A DNA stretch of 64,000 nt from Enterobacter vonholyi (GTDB lineage: Bacteria > Pseudomonadota > Gammaproteobacteria > Enterobacterales > Enterobacteriaceae): NCBI RefSeq assembly GCF_008364555.1, contig NZ_VTUC01000001.1, positions 310,001-374,000 on the forward strand. The letters are read 5' to 3'. The notes beneath the pieces are model-generated. The model was not told the DNA's origin, did not search any database, and saw only the letters and a list, made by a program, of their open reading frames with translations. Position numbers and translations under genes: made by a program. How positions within the stretch are numbered: the first letter of the stretch is position 1; each line of letters opens with the position of its first letter. Of this stretch, positions 1 to 11,837 are shown piece after piece.

Positions 1-2189
<2,189 letters not shown>

Positions 2190-2190
<1 letters not shown>

Positions 2191-2516
2191 TGAGTCATTC
2201 TAACGATCATGGCGCTTCCCACGGCAGCGTAAAAACCTACATGACAGGTTTCATCCTGTCGATCATCCTGACGGTGATCCCGTTCTGGATGGTGATGAGC
2301 GGTTCTGCGTCTAAGCCGGTTATCCTGGGTGCAATCCTGGTAACCGCGGTGATTCAGATTCTGGTGCATCTGGTTTGCTTCCTGCACATGAACACCAAGT
2401 CCGATGAAGGCTGGAATATGACCGCCTTTATCTTTACCGTGATTATCATCGCTATCCTGGTAGTCGGTTCCATCTGGATTATGTGGAACCTCAACTACAA
2501 CATGATGGTTCACTAA
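2190..2516 (+). CDS. cyoD: cytochrome bo3 ubiquinol oxidase subunit IV
   Basis: This 108-residue protein has three transmembrane segments and belongs to the CyoD family (E. coli 109 residues). The start [12 protein letters not shown] was chosen because it overlaps the cyoC stop (TAATG) and matches the family N-terminus. Earlier in-frame starts would lie inside cyoC. It assists CuB binding and assembly of subunit I. Confidence 0.96.
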
Positions 2517-2527
2517 GAGCGGCGAGT

Positions 2528-3415
2528 ATGTTTAAGCAATACCTGCAAGTAACGAAACCAGGCATCATCTTTGGCAACCTGATCTCCGTGATCGGAGGGT
2601 TCCTGCTGGCCTCTAAGGGCAGCATTGATTACACCCTCTTTATCTACACGCTGGTCGGTGTGTCACTGGTTGTTGCGTCCGGTTGTGTATTTAACAACTA
2701 CATCGACATGGATATCGACAAGAAGATGGAAAGGACCAAAAATCGGGTGCTGGTGAAAGGCCTGATCGCCCCTTCCGTCTCGCTGGTGTACGCCACCTTG
2801 CTGGGTATTGCTGGCTTTATGCTGCTGTGGTTTGGTGCTAACCCACTGGCCTGCTGGCTGGGGGTGATGGGGTTCGTGGTATATGTGGGCGTCTACAGCC
2901 TGTATATGAAGCGCCACTCCGTCTACGGCACGCTGATTGGTTCTCTCTCCGGCGCTGCGCCGCCGGTGATTGGCTACTGTGCGGTCACGAACGAGTTCGA
3001 CAGCGGTGCGCTGATCCTGCTGGCTATCTTTAGCCTGTGGCAGATGCCGCACTCCTATGCCATCGCGATTTTCCGCTTTAAGGATTATCAGGCAGCGAAC
3101 ATCCCGGTTCTGCCGGTCGTGAAGGGCATTTCGGTTGCCAAGAACCACATCACGCTGTACATCATCGCCTTTGCCGTGGCAACGCTGATGCTCTCTCTGG
3201 GTGGTTACGCTGGATATAAATATCTGGCGGTAGCGGCTGCGGTGAGCGTCTGGTGGCTCGGTATGGCGCTGCGCGGTTACAAAGTGGAAGATGACAAAGT
3301 CTGGGCGCGCAAACTGTTTGTGTTCTCGATTGTGGCCATCACCTCGCTGTCCGTGATGATGTCCGTAGACTTCATGGTGCCGGATTCACATAACCTGCTG
3401 ACTTACGTCTGGTAA
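2528..3415 (+). CDS. cyoE: protoheme IX farnesyltransferase (heme O synthase)
   Basis: CyoE is an inner-membrane UbiA-family prenyltransferase of 295 residues. It adds a farnesyl group to heme B to make the heme O required by subunit I. The aspartate-rich motif [15 protein letters not shown] at about residues 54-68 fits the prenyl-diphosphate/Mg site. The ATG at 2528 was chosen over an in-frame ATG inside cyoD because [12 protein letters not shown] is the family N-terminus. It closes the cyo operon, 11 bases after cyoD, and is followed by a strong terminator. Confidence 0.97.
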   Translation: MFKQYLQVTKPGIIFGNLISVIGGFLLASKGSIDYTLFIYTLVGVSLVVASGCVFNNYIDMDIDKKMERTKNRVLVKGLIAPSVSLVYATLLGIAGFMLLWFGANPLACWLGVMGFVVYVGVYSLYMKRHSVYGTLIGSLSGAAPPVIGYCAVTNEFDSGALILLAIFSLWQMPHSYAIAIFRFKDYQAANIPVLPVVKGISVAKNHITLYIIAFAVATLMLSLGGYAGYKYLAVAAAVSVWWLGMALRGYKVEDDKVWARKLFVFSIVAITSLSVMMSVDFMVPDSHNLLTYVW

Positions 3416-3430
3416 GCCAAAACAGGTCAA

Positions 3431-3460
3431 TAAAGGGGGTGCTTCGGCACCCTTTTTTAT
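3431..3460 (+). terminator. rho-independent terminator of the cyo operon
   Basis: The stem GGGTGC-TTCG-GCACCC has a UUCG tetraloop, is extended by G-U and A-U pairs, and is followed by six Ts. It begins 16 bases after the cyoE stop. Confidence 0.9.
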
Positions 3461-3565
3461 TCGCTGAATCTACTAATAACGCATGTAATATTTGTTAAAT
3501 AACCCTTTATTTACCCCGCCCCTTCCCCGCACTACACTATGGCCTGCTTTTGAACTGAGGTGGTA

Positions 3566-4927
3566 ATGAACGATTATAAAATGACGCCAGGCGAGCTACG
3601 CGCGACCTGGGGCTTAGGGACTGTCTTCTCGCTACGGATGCTTGGCATGTTTATGGTCCTGCCTGTTCTGACCACGTACGGTATGGCGCTGCAGGGGGCC
3701 AGCGAGGCGCTGATTGGACTCGCAATCGGCATCTACGGCCTGGCGCAGGCGGTTTTCCAGATCCCGTTTGGCCTGCTCTCTGACCGGGTGGGCCGCAAAC
3801 CGCTTATTGTCGGCGGGCTGCTGGTCTTTGTGCTCGGAAGCGTCATTGCCGCCCTCTCCCACTCCATCTGGGGGATTATTCTTGGCCGCGCCCTGCAGGG
3901 CTCCGGCGCGATTGCCGCCGCGGTGATGGCGCTGCTGTCCGACTTAACCCGCGAGCAAAACCGCACCAAAGCAATGGCGTTCATCGGCGTGAGCTTTGGC
4001 GTAACGTTTGCGATTGCGATGGTGCTTGGCCCCATCATTACGCACACGTTGGGTCTGCACGCCCTGTTCTGGATGATTGCCGTGCTGGCAACCATTGGTA
4101 TTGCGTTAACCCTGTGGGTCGTGCCGGACAGCAAAAACCACGTCCTCAACCGTGAATCCGGGATGGTAAAAGGCTGCTTCAGCAAAGTGATTGTCGAGCC
4201 GCGCCTTCTGAAGCTGAACTTTGGCATTATGTGTCTGCACATCCTGCTGATGTCGACCTTTGTCGCCCTGCCCGGCCAGCTTGCGGCAGCGGGTTTCCCG
4301 GCGGCTGAGCACTGGAAAATCTATCTGGTCACGATGCTGATTTCGTTTGTCTCCGTCGTGCCGTTCATCATCTACGCCGAAGTGAAGCGCAAAATGAAGC
4401 GCGTCTTCGTGGGCTGCGTGGCGGTCCTGCTGATTGCCGAAATCGTGCTCTGGGGTGCCGGTCCGCACTTCTGGGAGCTGATTGCCGGCGTGCAGCTGTT
4501 CTTCCTGGCCTTTAACCTGATGGAAGCGCTGCTGCCGTCGCTTATCAGCAAAGAGTCGCCCGCCGGTTACAAAGGTACGGCAATGGGTATTTACTCCACC
4601 AGCCAGTTTCTCGGCGTGGCGATCGGCGGCTCGCTCGGCGGCTGGGTGGACGGCCTGTTTGATTCACAAACCGTATTTCTCGCCGGTGCGCTGTTAGCGA
4701 CAGTCTGGCTGCTGGTCGCCAGCACCATGAAAGAGCCGCGCTACGTGAGCAGCCTTCGGATAGAAATCCCGGATGATGTGGAAATCAGCGATGCGCTTAA
4801 GCAGCGTCTGGAAGAAAAAGAGGGCGTGACGGACGTGCTCATTGTCCCGGAAGAGCGCAGCGCTTACGTCAAGATAGACAGTAAAATGACTAACCGCTTC
4901 GAAGTCGAGCAGGCGCTCAAGGCGTGA
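3566..4927 (+). CDS. yajR: MFS transporter YajR with C-terminal YAM domain
   Basis: This 453-residue member of the major facilitator superfamily has 12 predicted transmembrane helices. Motif A is visible after helix 2 (GLLSDRVGRKPLIVGG). After the last helix (about residue 385) comes a soluble tail of about 65 residues, corresponding to the ferredoxin-like YAM domain known from the E. coli YajR structure. The ATG at 3566 follows a GAGGTGG ribosome site and matches the E. coli start; a GTG two codons earlier is less likely. The substrate is unknown. Confidence 0.95.
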   Translation: MNDYKMTPGELRATWGLGTVFSLRMLGMFMVLPVLTTYGMALQGASEALIGLAIGIYGLAQAVFQIPFGLLSDRVGRKPLIVGGLLVFVLGSVIAALSHSIWGIILGRALQGSGAIAAAVMALLSDLTREQNRTKAMAFIGVSFGVTFAIAMVLGPIITHTLGLHALFWMIAVLATIGIALTLWVVPDSKNHVLNRESGMVKGCFSKVIVEPRLLKLNFGIMCLHILLMSTFVALPGQLAAAGFPAAEHWKIYLVTMLISFVSVVPFIIYAEVKRKMKRVFVGCVAVLLIAEIVLWGAGPHFWELIAGVQLFFLAFNLMEALLPSLISKESPAGYKGTAMGIYSTSQFLGVAIGGSLGGWVDGLFDSQTVFLAGALLATVWLLVASTMKEPRYVSSLRIEIPDDVEISDALKQRLEEKEGVTDVLIVPEERSAYVKIDSKMTNRFEVEQALKA

Positions 4928-4928
4928 T

Positions 4929-4955
4929 AAAAAGCCCGGTTTAACCGGGCTTTTT
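4929..4955. terminator. bidirectional terminator between yajR and yajQ
   Basis: The inverted repeat AAAAAGCCCGG / CCGGGCTTTTT gives a T-tract in either direction. It lies in the 31-base gap between two convergent genes. Confidence 0.88.
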
Positions 4956-4958
4956 ATA

Positions 4959-5450
4959 TTAATCGCGGAAGTTTTTAAACTGGAACGGTTGTCCCAAATC
5001 GCCGCCGCGCACCAGCGCCATTACGGACTGGAGATCGTCGCGGGACTTACCGGTCACGCGAATTTCTTCACCCTGGATCTGCGCCTGCACCTTCAGCTTG
5101 CTGTCTTTTATGAGCTTAACGATTTTCTTCTGCACCGCACTCTCAATACCCTGCTTCAGCTTGGCTTCTACAAACCAGTTCTTACCGCTATGCACGAACT
5201 CTTCCGGCACATCGAGAGACGTCCCTTCGATGCCGCGCTTTAACAGCTTGGCGCGCAGAATATCGAGCAGCTGATTCACCTGGAAATCAGACTCGCTCAG
5301 CACCTTAATGGTCTTATTTGCATCGTTCAGCTCAAACGACGCCTCAACGCCACGAAAATCGAAACGTGACTCAACTTCGCGGGTTGCGTTCTCAACGCCG
5401 TTGCGAACTTCCTGGATATCAACTTCGGAAACAATATCGAAAGATGGCAT
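4959..5450 (-). CDS. yajQ: YajQ family cyclic di-GMP-binding protein
   Basis: This is a 163-residue soluble protein of the YajQ/UPF0234 family. Members in other species bind cyclic di-GMP and act as co-regulators; the E. coli protein is also reported to bind nucleotides and tRNA. The start [11 protein letters not shown] is the family N-terminus, preceded by GGGAGAAGAAAAG. A start six codons further upstream (MKGEEK) would contain that ribosome site. It is convergent with yajR and divergent from panE. The function here is inferred. Confidence 0.94.
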   Translation of the reverse strand: MPSFDIVSEVDIQEVRNGVENATREVESRFDFRGVEASFELNDANKTIKVLSESDFQVNQLLDILRAKLLKRGIEGTSLDVPEEFVHSGKNWFVEAKLKQGIESAVQKKIVKLIKDSKLKVQAQIQGEEIRVTGKSRDDLQSVMALVRGGDLGQPFQFKNFRD

Positions 5451-5571
5451 CTTTTCTTCTCCCTTCACTTTTGTTGCGTTGCATAATACCCGCTACGAGG
5501 CATAACTCAACAGAAGCTTAGCTGTATAATTAAGCTGTAACACCTGGCGCAGTTGCAGGTGAGGAGGAACA

Positions 5572-6483
5572 ATGAAAATTACGGTGCTCGGATGCGGAGC
5601 GCTTGGTCAGCTGTGGCTGACCGCGCTGTGCAAGCACGGACATGAGGTTCAGGGCTGGCTGCGAGTGCCCCAACCCTACTGCAGTGTAAACCTGATTGGT
5701 GAAGATGGAAGCATCTTTAACGAATCTCTCACCGCCAACGATCCTGATTTCCTGGCGCAAAGCGACCTTTTACTGGTGACGCTCAAGGCCTGGCAGGTCT
5801 CAGACGCGGTAAAGACACTGGCCGCGCAGCTCCCCCCCACTTCGCCCATACTGCTGCTGCATAACGGCATGGGTACCCTTGATGAGCTGAAAAGCGTCCC
5901 GCAGCCCCTGCTGATGGCGACAACCACGCACGCAGCCCGTCGCGACGGCAACATCATTGTGCATGTCGCCAGCGGCGTGACGCACATGGGTCCTGCCAGA
6001 CCACAGGATGGCGACTACAGCTATCTTGCCGATGTTCTGCAAAAGGTCTTGCCGGACGTCGCTTGGCACAACAACATCCGTCCTCAGCTGTGGCGTAAGC
6101 TTGCGGTAAACTGCGTGATCAATCCGCTGACGGCGCTGTGGAACTGCCCGAACGGGGAGCTGAAAAATCATCCGCAGGACGTTGCCATTTTGTGTGCGGA
6201 AGTCGCGGCGGTCGTTGAGCGGGAAGGGCTGCATACCTCGGCAGACGATTTGCGCTGCTATGTCGAGCAGGTCATTGAGAGTACAGCAGAAAACATCTCC
6301 TCAATGCTGCAGGATGTTCGGGCATTACGCCACACGGAGATCGACTACATCACGGGATATTTGCTAAAACGCGCCCGCGCGCACGGCATCGCCATGCCGG
6401 AAAACGCCCGTCTGTATGACCTGGTTAAACGTAAGGAGAGTGAATATGAGCGCGTCAGCACTGATCTGCCTCGCCCCTGGTAG
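5572..6483 (+). CDS. panE: 2-dehydropantoate 2-reductase (ketopantoate reductase)
   Basis: PanE makes D-pantoate with NADPH on the way to pantothenate and coenzyme A. The protein has 303 residues, as in E. coli. The N-terminal dinucleotide fold begins with [11 protein letters not shown] (GxGxxG), and [18 protein letters not shown] carries the catalytic lysine and a substrate-binding asparagine. The ATG follows GAGGAGGAAC. The last 38 bases overlap yajL, so the two are probably co-expressed. Confidence 0.96.
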   Translation: MKITVLGCGALGQLWLTALCKHGHEVQGWLRVPQPYCSVNLIGEDGSIFNESLTANDPDFLAQSDLLLVTLKAWQVSDAVKTLAAQLPPTSPILLLHNGMGTLDELKSVPQPLLMATTTHAARRDGNIIVHVASGVTHMGPARPQDGDYSYLADVLQKVLPDVAWHNNIRPQLWRKLAVNCVINPLTALWNCPNGELKNHPQDVAILCAEVAAVVEREGLHTSADDLRCYVEQVIESTAENISSMLQDVRALRHTEIDYITGYLLKRARAHGIAMPENARLYDLVKRKESEYERVSTDLPRPW

Positions 6484-7036
6484 CGAAGAGATGGAAGCGG
6501 TCACCACCATTGATTTGATGGTGCGCGGCGGCATTAAGGTCACCACCGCCAGCGTCGCCAGCGACGGCAATCTTGCAATCACCTGTTCACGCGGGGTGAA
6601 AATCCTGGCAGACGCGCCGCTTGTTCAGGTGGCAGACGGAGATTACGACATCATCGTGCTGCCCGGCGGCTTAAAAGGCGCGGAATGTTTTCGCGACAGC
6701 CCGCTGCTGGTCGAGACCGTGCGTCAGTTCCATCTATCAGGCCGTATCGTCGCGGCTATCTGCGCCGCCGCGGGAACGGTTCTGGTTCCGCACGATATCT
6801 TCCCCGTCGGCAATATGACCGGCTTCCCGGGGCTGAAGGATACGATCCCGGAAGAACATTGGGTGGACAAACGCGTCGTCTGGGACCCGCGCGTAAACCT
6901 GCTGACCAGCCAGGGGCCAGGCACTGCGATTGATTTTGGCTTAAAGATTATTGACCTGCTGATCGGGCGCGAGAAGGCCTACGAAGTGGCATCATCGCTG
7001 GTGATGCCGGCGGGGATTTATAATTATTACGAATAG
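6446..7036 (+). CDS. yajL: DJ-1/PfpI family protein deglycase and chaperone YajL
   Basis: YajL is the closest bacterial relative of human DJ-1 (PARK7). It is linked to protection of proteins from oxidative and glycation damage, although the deglycase activity is debated in the literature. The protein has 196 residues, with the reactive cysteine at position 106 in VAAICAAAG and the family glutamate near position 15 (GSEEMEAV). The start [12 protein letters not shown] was chosen from the family N-terminus and the AAGGAGAG ribosome site; longer frames run back into panE. Confidence 0.95.
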   Translation: MSASALICLAPGSEEMEAVTTIDLMVRGGIKVTTASVASDGNLAITCSRGVKILADAPLVQVADGDYDIIVLPGGLKGAECFRDSPLLVETVRQFHLSGRIVAAICAAAGTVLVPHDIFPVGNMTGFPGLKDTIPEEHWVDKRVVWDPRVNLLTSQGPGTAIDFGLKIIDLLIGREKAYEVASSLVMPAGIYNYYE

Positions 7037-7043
7037 ATGTTTT

Positions 7044-7080
7044 CTCCCTCTCCCCGTGGGAGAGGGCCGGGGTGAGGGCA
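7044..7080. repeat. CCCTCTCCC-arm palindromic intergenic repeat, copy 1
   Basis: The palindrome CCCTCTCCC-CGT-GGGAGAGGG is followed by CGGGGTGAGGGCA. The same design recurs at 32549, 42331 and 62896. It lies in the convergent gap between yajL and thiI and may act as a terminator in both directions. Confidence 0.85.
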
Positions 7081-7105
7081 TCTGGCCGCACTCCCCGGTA
7101 ATAAA

Positions 7106-8554
7106 CTACGGGCGATACACCTTCACATTCGCAAAGCCCTGCTCGCGCAGATACAGCGCCTGCAGGCGACTCATCACCCCGCGCTCACACCACAGCAGAT
7201 ACGTTTTGCTCTGGTCGAGATCGCCAAACTTGGTGCTCAGCTTGTAGAACGGCAGAGAAACCACTTCGACGCCTTCCACCTGTAGCGGCTTGTCATCCTG
7301 CTCGTCAATGGAGCGAATATCCAGAATCGCATCGTTCGCGCCGAAACCGCTCACGGTCTCCACTTCAACCACTTCCTGCTCGGTCTGCTGGGCAATCTCG
7401 CGGATATCAATGTTGGACGCTTCTTCCACCACTTTATCCAGAATGCTGAAATCGAAGTTCTCTTCTTCCGCTTCGATCTTCGCCTTCACCGCTTTCACCG
7501 TTGGGCTTTTAGAGATCACGCCGCAATATTCCGGCATGGTGCGGGCAAAATCTTCGGTGCCGATTTCGCGCGCCAGATCGATGATGTGCTCTTTGTCATG
7601 GGAGATGAGCGGGCGCAGGATCAGCGTATCAGATACGTTGTCGATCAGACGCAGGTTGGTCAGCGTCTGGCTGGAGACCTGGCCCAGCGCTTCGCCGGTG
7701 ACCAGCGCCTGTACGCCGTAGCGTTCAGCCACTTTGGACGCCGCACGCACCATCATGCGCTTAAGGATGACGCCCATCTGACCATCGTCCACTTTCTCGA
7801 GGATTTCGCCGACCACAGGTTCGAAGTTGATTGCCACGAAACGCACGCGGTGGGAGCTGCCGAAGCGGTTCCACAGGTAATGCGCCACCTGACGAACGCC
7901 GATTTCGTGCGCCGCGCCGCCCAGGTTGAAGAAGCAGTAGTGCACACGGCAGCCGCGACGCATCAACATATAGCTGGAGACGCCGGAGTCGAAGCCGCCA
8001 GAGATCAGGGATAATACGTCTTCCTGGGTGCCGATAGGGAAGCCGCCGATACCTTCATAGCGCCCTTTCACCAGCAGCAGGCGATCGTTTTCGATCTCCA
8101 GGTTCACCGTCACGTCCGGGTTGGTCAGACGTACGCGCGCCGTTTCAACGTGCTGGTTTAAACCGCCGCCGACATAACGTTCCACTTCAATGGAGCTGAA
8201 TTCGTGCTTACCGCGACGCTTGACGCGCACGCAGAAGGTTTTGCCTTCGATCTGGTCACGGTACTGCACCAGCGCTTTCTCGAAGATGTCGTGCATATCG
8301 CTGAACGGCACATCTTCCACTTCCAGGATATGGTGGATCCCCGGAATACGGGTCAGCGCGTCGCGAATATCCTGACGTTTGTTTTCGTCTTTCGCACGGA
8401 CCTCAACGTGGTCCCAGTGGCGCACCACGGCGAGGGTTTCGTCGTAGTGCTTTAATACGTTACGAATGTTCCCGGTGAGAATTTTAATAAAGCGCAAACG
8501 CACAGATTGGCTTTTGATGGTGATTTCAGGGAACAATTTAATGATAAACTTCAT
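7106..8554 (-). CDS. thiI: tRNA 4-thiouridine sulfurtransferase ThiI
   Basis: ThiI makes 4-thiouridine at position 8 of tRNA and moves sulfur toward the thiazole of thiamine. The 482 residues match E. coli. Domain order is an N-terminal ferredoxin-like domain, THUMP, a PP-loop ATPase ([15 protein letters not shown] near residue 182) and a C-terminal rhodanese domain. The persulfide cysteine is Cys456 (LLWCERG) and its partner Cys344 lies in YCGVISKSP. The gene is divergent from xseB. Confidence 0.97.
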   Translation of the reverse strand: MKFIIKLFPEITIKSQSVRLRFIKILTGNIRNVLKHYDETLAVVRHWDHVEVRAKDENKRQDIRDALTRIPGIHHILEVEDVPFSDMHDIFEKALVQYRDQIEGKTFCVRVKRRGKHEFSSIEVERYVGGGLNQHVETARVRLTNPDVTVNLEIENDRLLLVKGRYEGIGGFPIGTQEDVLSLISGGFDSGVSSYMLMRRGCRVHYCFFNLGGAAHEIGVRQVAHYLWNRFGSSHRVRFVAINFEPVVGEILEKVDDGQMGVILKRMMVRAASKVAERYGVQALVTGEALGQVSSQTLTNLRLIDNVSDTLILRPLISHDKEHIIDLAREIGTEDFARTMPEYCGVISKSPTVKAVKAKIEAEEENFDFSILDKVVEEASNIDIREIAQQTEQEVVEVETVSGFGANDAILDIRSIDEQDDKPLQVEGVEVVSLPFYKLSTKFGDLDQSKTYLLWCERGVMSRLQALYLREQGFANVKVYRP

Positions 8555-8745
8555 GGCGGCAATGTTTCTTAGGCAAGCGTATTAAGGCTTGTAATGGAAA
8601 AGAGTACAGCAGCCCACACCCGTGGCTGCATCCAGGCGCGCAAGTATACCACCATCGCGCCGCTCCTGTGCACATTGCGCGTTATTTGCTTATCCGCCCG
8701 AGTCCGTTACCATGTCGGGGCGAAGAATATAAGAGTCAATTCACT

Positions 8746-8988
8746 ATGCCGAAGAAGAACGACGCACCGGCCAGTTTTGAAACTGCGCTGAGTGAACTGG
8801 AGCAAATTGTTACCCGTCTTGAGAGCGGCGATCTCCCGCTGGAAGAGGCGCTCAACGAATTCGAGCGTGGCGTGCAGCTGGCGCGCCAGGGGCAGGTCAA
8901 GCTGCAGCAGGCCGAGCAGCGCGTGCAGATCCTGCTTTCCGACAGCGAAGACGCGAAAACCACGCCTTTCACACCGGACGCCGAGTAA
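8746..8988 (+). CDS. xseB: exodeoxyribonuclease VII small subunit
   Basis: This 80-residue helical protein is the small subunit of ExoVII, the nuclease that degrades single-stranded DNA to oligonucleotides. The conserved core [18 protein letters not shown] and [12 protein letters not shown] is present. The start MPKKN matches the family; longer frames run into the upstream gap. Its TAA abuts the ispA ATG directly (8988/8989), giving an xseB-ispA-dxs operon. Confidence 0.96.
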   Translation: MPKKNDAPASFETALSELEQIVTRLESGDLPLEEALNEFERGVQLARQGQVKLQQAEQRVQILLSDSEDAKTTPFTPDAE

Positions 8989-9888
8989 ATGGATTTTGCC
9001 AACGAGCTTCAGGCGCGTGTCGTACGCGCCAACGACGCCCTGCGCCGTTTTATTGCGCCACAGCCTTTTCAGAACACTCCACTGGTTGAAGCCATGCACT
9101 ATGGCGCACTCTTGGGTGGAAAGCGCCTGCGCCCGTTCCTGGTGTATGCCACCGGCAATATGTTTGGCATCAGCGATAACACGCTGGACGCTCCGGCAGC
9201 CGCCGTTGAGTGCATCCATGCCTACTCGCTGATCCACGACGATCTCCCGGCCATGGACGACGACGATTTGCGTCGGGGTAAACCCACCTGCCATATCAAG
9301 TTTGGCGAGGCGAATGCCATCCTGGCGGGTGATGCCCTGCAGACGCTGGCGTTCTCGATTCTGAGCGACGCGCCAATGTCGGAAGTGGCTGACCGCGACC
9401 GTCTGGCGATGATCTCCGAGCTGGCAATGGCCAGCGGCGTGGCCGGCATGTGCGGCGGACAGGCGCTGGATCTTGAAGCGGAAGGACGTCAGGTTAATCT
9501 GGAACAGCTGGAGCGTATTCACCGCCATAAAACCGGGGCACTGATTCGTTCCGCCGTTCGCCTGGGCGCGCTGAGCGCGGGTGAACAAGGGCGCAAAGCC
9601 CTGCCGATTCTGGACAGATACGCAGAAAGTATCGGTCTGGCATTCCAGGTTCAGGATGACATTCTGGATGTGGTGGGCGATACTGCAACATTGGGTAAAC
9701 GTCAGGGTGCGGACCAGCAGCTTGGCAAAAGTACCTACCCCGCCCTGCTGGGCCTTGAGCAAGCCCAACGTAAAGCCCGGGATCTGATTGACGATGCCCG
9801 CCAGTCGCTGAATCAGCTGGCTGCGCAATCGCTGGATACCTCGGCACTGGAAGCGCTAGCGGACTATATAATCCAGCGTGATAAATAA
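8989..9888 (+). CDS. ispA: farnesyl diphosphate synthase
   Basis: IspA condenses IPP with DMAPP and then GPP to make farnesyl diphosphate, the precursor of ubiquinone, heme O and undecaprenyl phosphate. The protein has 299 residues. The first aspartate-rich motif is HDDLPAMDDDD and the second is FQVQDDILDVVGD. The ATG immediately follows the xseB stop. Farnesyl diphosphate is also the substrate of CyoE encoded at 2528. Confidence 0.97.
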   Translation: MDFANELQARVVRANDALRRFIAPQPFQNTPLVEAMHYGALLGGKRLRPFLVYATGNMFGISDNTLDAPAAAVECIHAYSLIHDDLPAMDDDDLRRGKPTCHIKFGEANAILAGDALQTLAFSILSDAPMSEVADRDRLAMISELAMASGVAGMCGGQALDLEAEGRQVNLEQLERIHRHKTGALIRSAVRLGALSAGEQGRKALPILDRYAESIGLAFQVQDDILDVVGDTATLGKRQGADQQLGKSTYPALLGLEQAQRKARDLIDDARQSLNQLAAQSLDTSALEALADYIIQRDK

Positions 9889-9912
9889 ACTATATATCTC
9901 GATGAGCCTTTG

Positions 9913-11775
9913 ATGAGTTTTGATATTGCCAAATACCCGACACTGGCGTTAGTTGACTCCACCCAGGAGTTACGTCTGTTGCCGAAAGAGAGCCTGCCGA
10001 AGCTGTGCGACGAGCTGCGTCGCTACCTGCTCGACAGCGTAAGCCGCTCCAGCGGCCATTTCGCCTCCGGGCTTGGCACGGTAGAGCTGACCGTGGCGCT
10101 GCACTACGTCTATAACACGCCGTTCGATCAGCTCATCTGGGACGTGGGTCACCAGGCCTATCCGCACAAAATTCTGACCGGACGTCGCGATAAAATTGGC
10201 ACCATTCGTCAGAAAGGCGGCCTGCACCCGTTCCCGTGGCGCGGTGAGAGCGAGTACGACGTGCTGAGCGTCGGCCACTCCTCTACCTCCATTTCGGCGG
10301 GCATCGGTATTGCCGTTGCCGCCGAGAAAGAGAATAAGCAGCGCCGCACCGTCTGCGTGATTGGCGACGGCGCTATCACCGCCGGTATGGCCTTCGAAGC
10401 CATGAACCACGCGGGCGACATCAAGCCGGACATGCTGGTTATCCTCAACGATAACGAAATGTCGATTTCAGAAAACGTCGGCGCGCTGAACAACCATCTT
10501 GCTCAGCTGCTCTCCGGCAAGCTTTACTCGTCGCTGCGTGAAGGCGGTAAAAAGGTCTTCTCCGGCGTACCGCCGATCAAAGAGCTGCTCAAGCGTACCG
10601 AAGAGCACATCAAAGGCATGGTCGTGCCGGGTACCCTGTTTGAAGAACTGGGCTTTAACTATATTGGGCCGGTTGACGGTCACGACGTGCTGGGTCTGGT
10701 GACCACGCTCAAGAACATGCGCGACCTGAAAGGCCCGCAGTTCCTGCACATCATGACCAAAAAAGGGCGTGGCTACGAACCAGCGGAAAAAGATCCGATC
10801 ACCTTCCACGCGGTGCCGAAATTTGACCCGTCCAGCGGCTGTTTGCCAAAAAGCAGCGGCGGCATGCCGAGCTATTCCAAAATCTTCGGCGACTGGCTGT
10901 GCGAAACCGCAGCGAAAGACAACAAGCTGATGGCAATCACCCCGGCCATGCGTGAAGGCTCCGGCATGGTTGAATTCTCCAGAAAATACCCTGACCAGTA
11001 TTTCGACGTCGCCATTGCCGAGCAGCATGCGGTGACGTTTGCAGCGGGCCTGGCCATTGGCGGCTACAAGCCGGTTGTCGCTATCTATTCCACCTTCCTG
11101 CAGCGCGCCTACGATCAGGTGATTCACGACGTGGCGATTCAGAAGCTGCCGGTTCTGTTTGCTATCGATCGTGCCGGCATCGTCGGTGCCGATGGTCAGA
11201 CGCACCAGGGCGCGTTTGACCTGTCGTTCCTGCGCTGTATTCCGGATATGGTTGTCATGACGCCAAGCGACGAGAACGAATGTCGTCAGATGCTGTTTAC
11301 CGGCTACCACTATCAGGATGGCCCAAGCGCCATTCGCTACCCGCGCGGCAATGCGGTAGGCGTTGAGCTTCAGCCGCTGGAAAAACTGCCGCTTGGTAAA
11401 GGAGTGGTTAAGCGTCGCGGTGAAAAAGTGGCGATCCTGAACTTCGGCACGTTGATGCCCGAGGCCGCGAAAGTGGCTGAAACGCTGAATGCCACGCTGG
11501 TGGATATGCGCTTTGTGAAGCCGCTCGACGAATCTCTGATCCTGAGTATGGCTGAGGCCCACGACGTGCTGGTGACGCTGGAAGAAAACGCCATCATGGG
11601 CGGTGCGGGTAGCGGCGTGAACGAGGTACTGATGGCAAATCGTAAAGCCGTGCCGGTGCTGAACCTCGGCCTGCCGGATCATTTCATTCCGCAAGGTACC
11701 CAGGACGAAGCCCGCGCGGCGATTGGCCTGGACGCTGCCGGTATCGAAGCTAAAATCCGCGCCTGGCTGGACTGA
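9913..11775 (+). CDS. dxs: 1-deoxy-D-xylulose-5-phosphate synthase
   Basis: Dxs is the thiamine-diphosphate enzyme that joins pyruvate and glyceraldehyde 3-phosphate, the entry step of the MEP isoprenoid pathway and also a source for thiamine and pyridoxal. At 620 residues it has the E. coli length. Visible motifs are [20 protein letters not shown] (ThDP/Mg), [15 protein letters not shown] (catalytic glutamate) and the DRAG loop with GQTHQGAFD. The ATG at 9913 was preferred to a TTG one codon earlier. It is the last gene of xseB-ispA-dxs. Confidence 0.98.
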   Translation: MSFDIAKYPTLALVDSTQELRLLPKESLPKLCDELRRYLLDSVSRSSGHFASGLGTVELTVALHYVYNTPFDQLIWDVGHQAYPHKILTGRRDKIGTIRQKGGLHPFPWRGESEYDVLSVGHSSTSISAGIGIAVAAEKENKQRRTVCVIGDGAITAGMAFEAMNHAGDIKPDMLVILNDNEMSISENVGALNNHLAQLLSGKLYSSLREGGKKVFSGVPPIKELLKRTEEHIKGMVVPGTLFEELGFNYIGPVDGHDVLGLVTTLKNMRDLKGPQFLHIMTKKGRGYEPAEKDPITFHAVPKFDPSSGCLPKSSGGMPSYSKIFGDWLCETAAKDNKLMAITPAMREGSGMVEFSRKYPDQYFDVAIAEQHAVTFAAGLAIGGYKPVVAIYSTFLQRAYDQVIHDVAIQKLPVLFAIDRAGIVGADGQTHQGAFDLSFLRCIPDMVVMTPSDENECRQMLFTGYHYQDGPSAIRYPRGNAVGVELQPLEKLPLGKGVVKRRGEKVAILNFGTLMPEAAKVAETLNATLVDMRFVKPLDESLILSMAEAHDVLVTLEENAIMGGAGSGVNEVLMANRKAVPVLNLGLPDHFIPQGTQDEARAAIGLDAAGIEAKIRAWLD

Positions 11776-11786
11776 TCCCTCCCCTT

Positions 11787-11835
11787 TTCCGCTCCTGCTA
11801 TGCTTAAACCTGGTGTTTAAACAGCAGGAGCGGAA
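11787..11835 (+). promoter_or_regulatory. hairpin enclosing the yajO Shine-Dalgarno site
   Basis: A perfect 13-bp inverted repeat (TTCCGCTCCTGCT at 11787-11799, AGCAGGAGCGGAA at 11823-11835) is extended inward by an 8-bp stem with one mismatch (11802-11809 with 11815-11822). The AGGAG ribosome site of yajO (11826-11830) lies wholly in the right arm, and the GTG start is two bases beyond the stem. No T-tract follows, so simple termination is a poor explanation. Translational control is inferred. Confidence 0.6.
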
Positions 11836-11837
11836 CC

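Noticed and set aside
8707..9828. Open frame of 373 codons on the minus strand opposite xseB-ispA
   Set aside because: It covers two conserved genes in antisense and has no supporting start signal.
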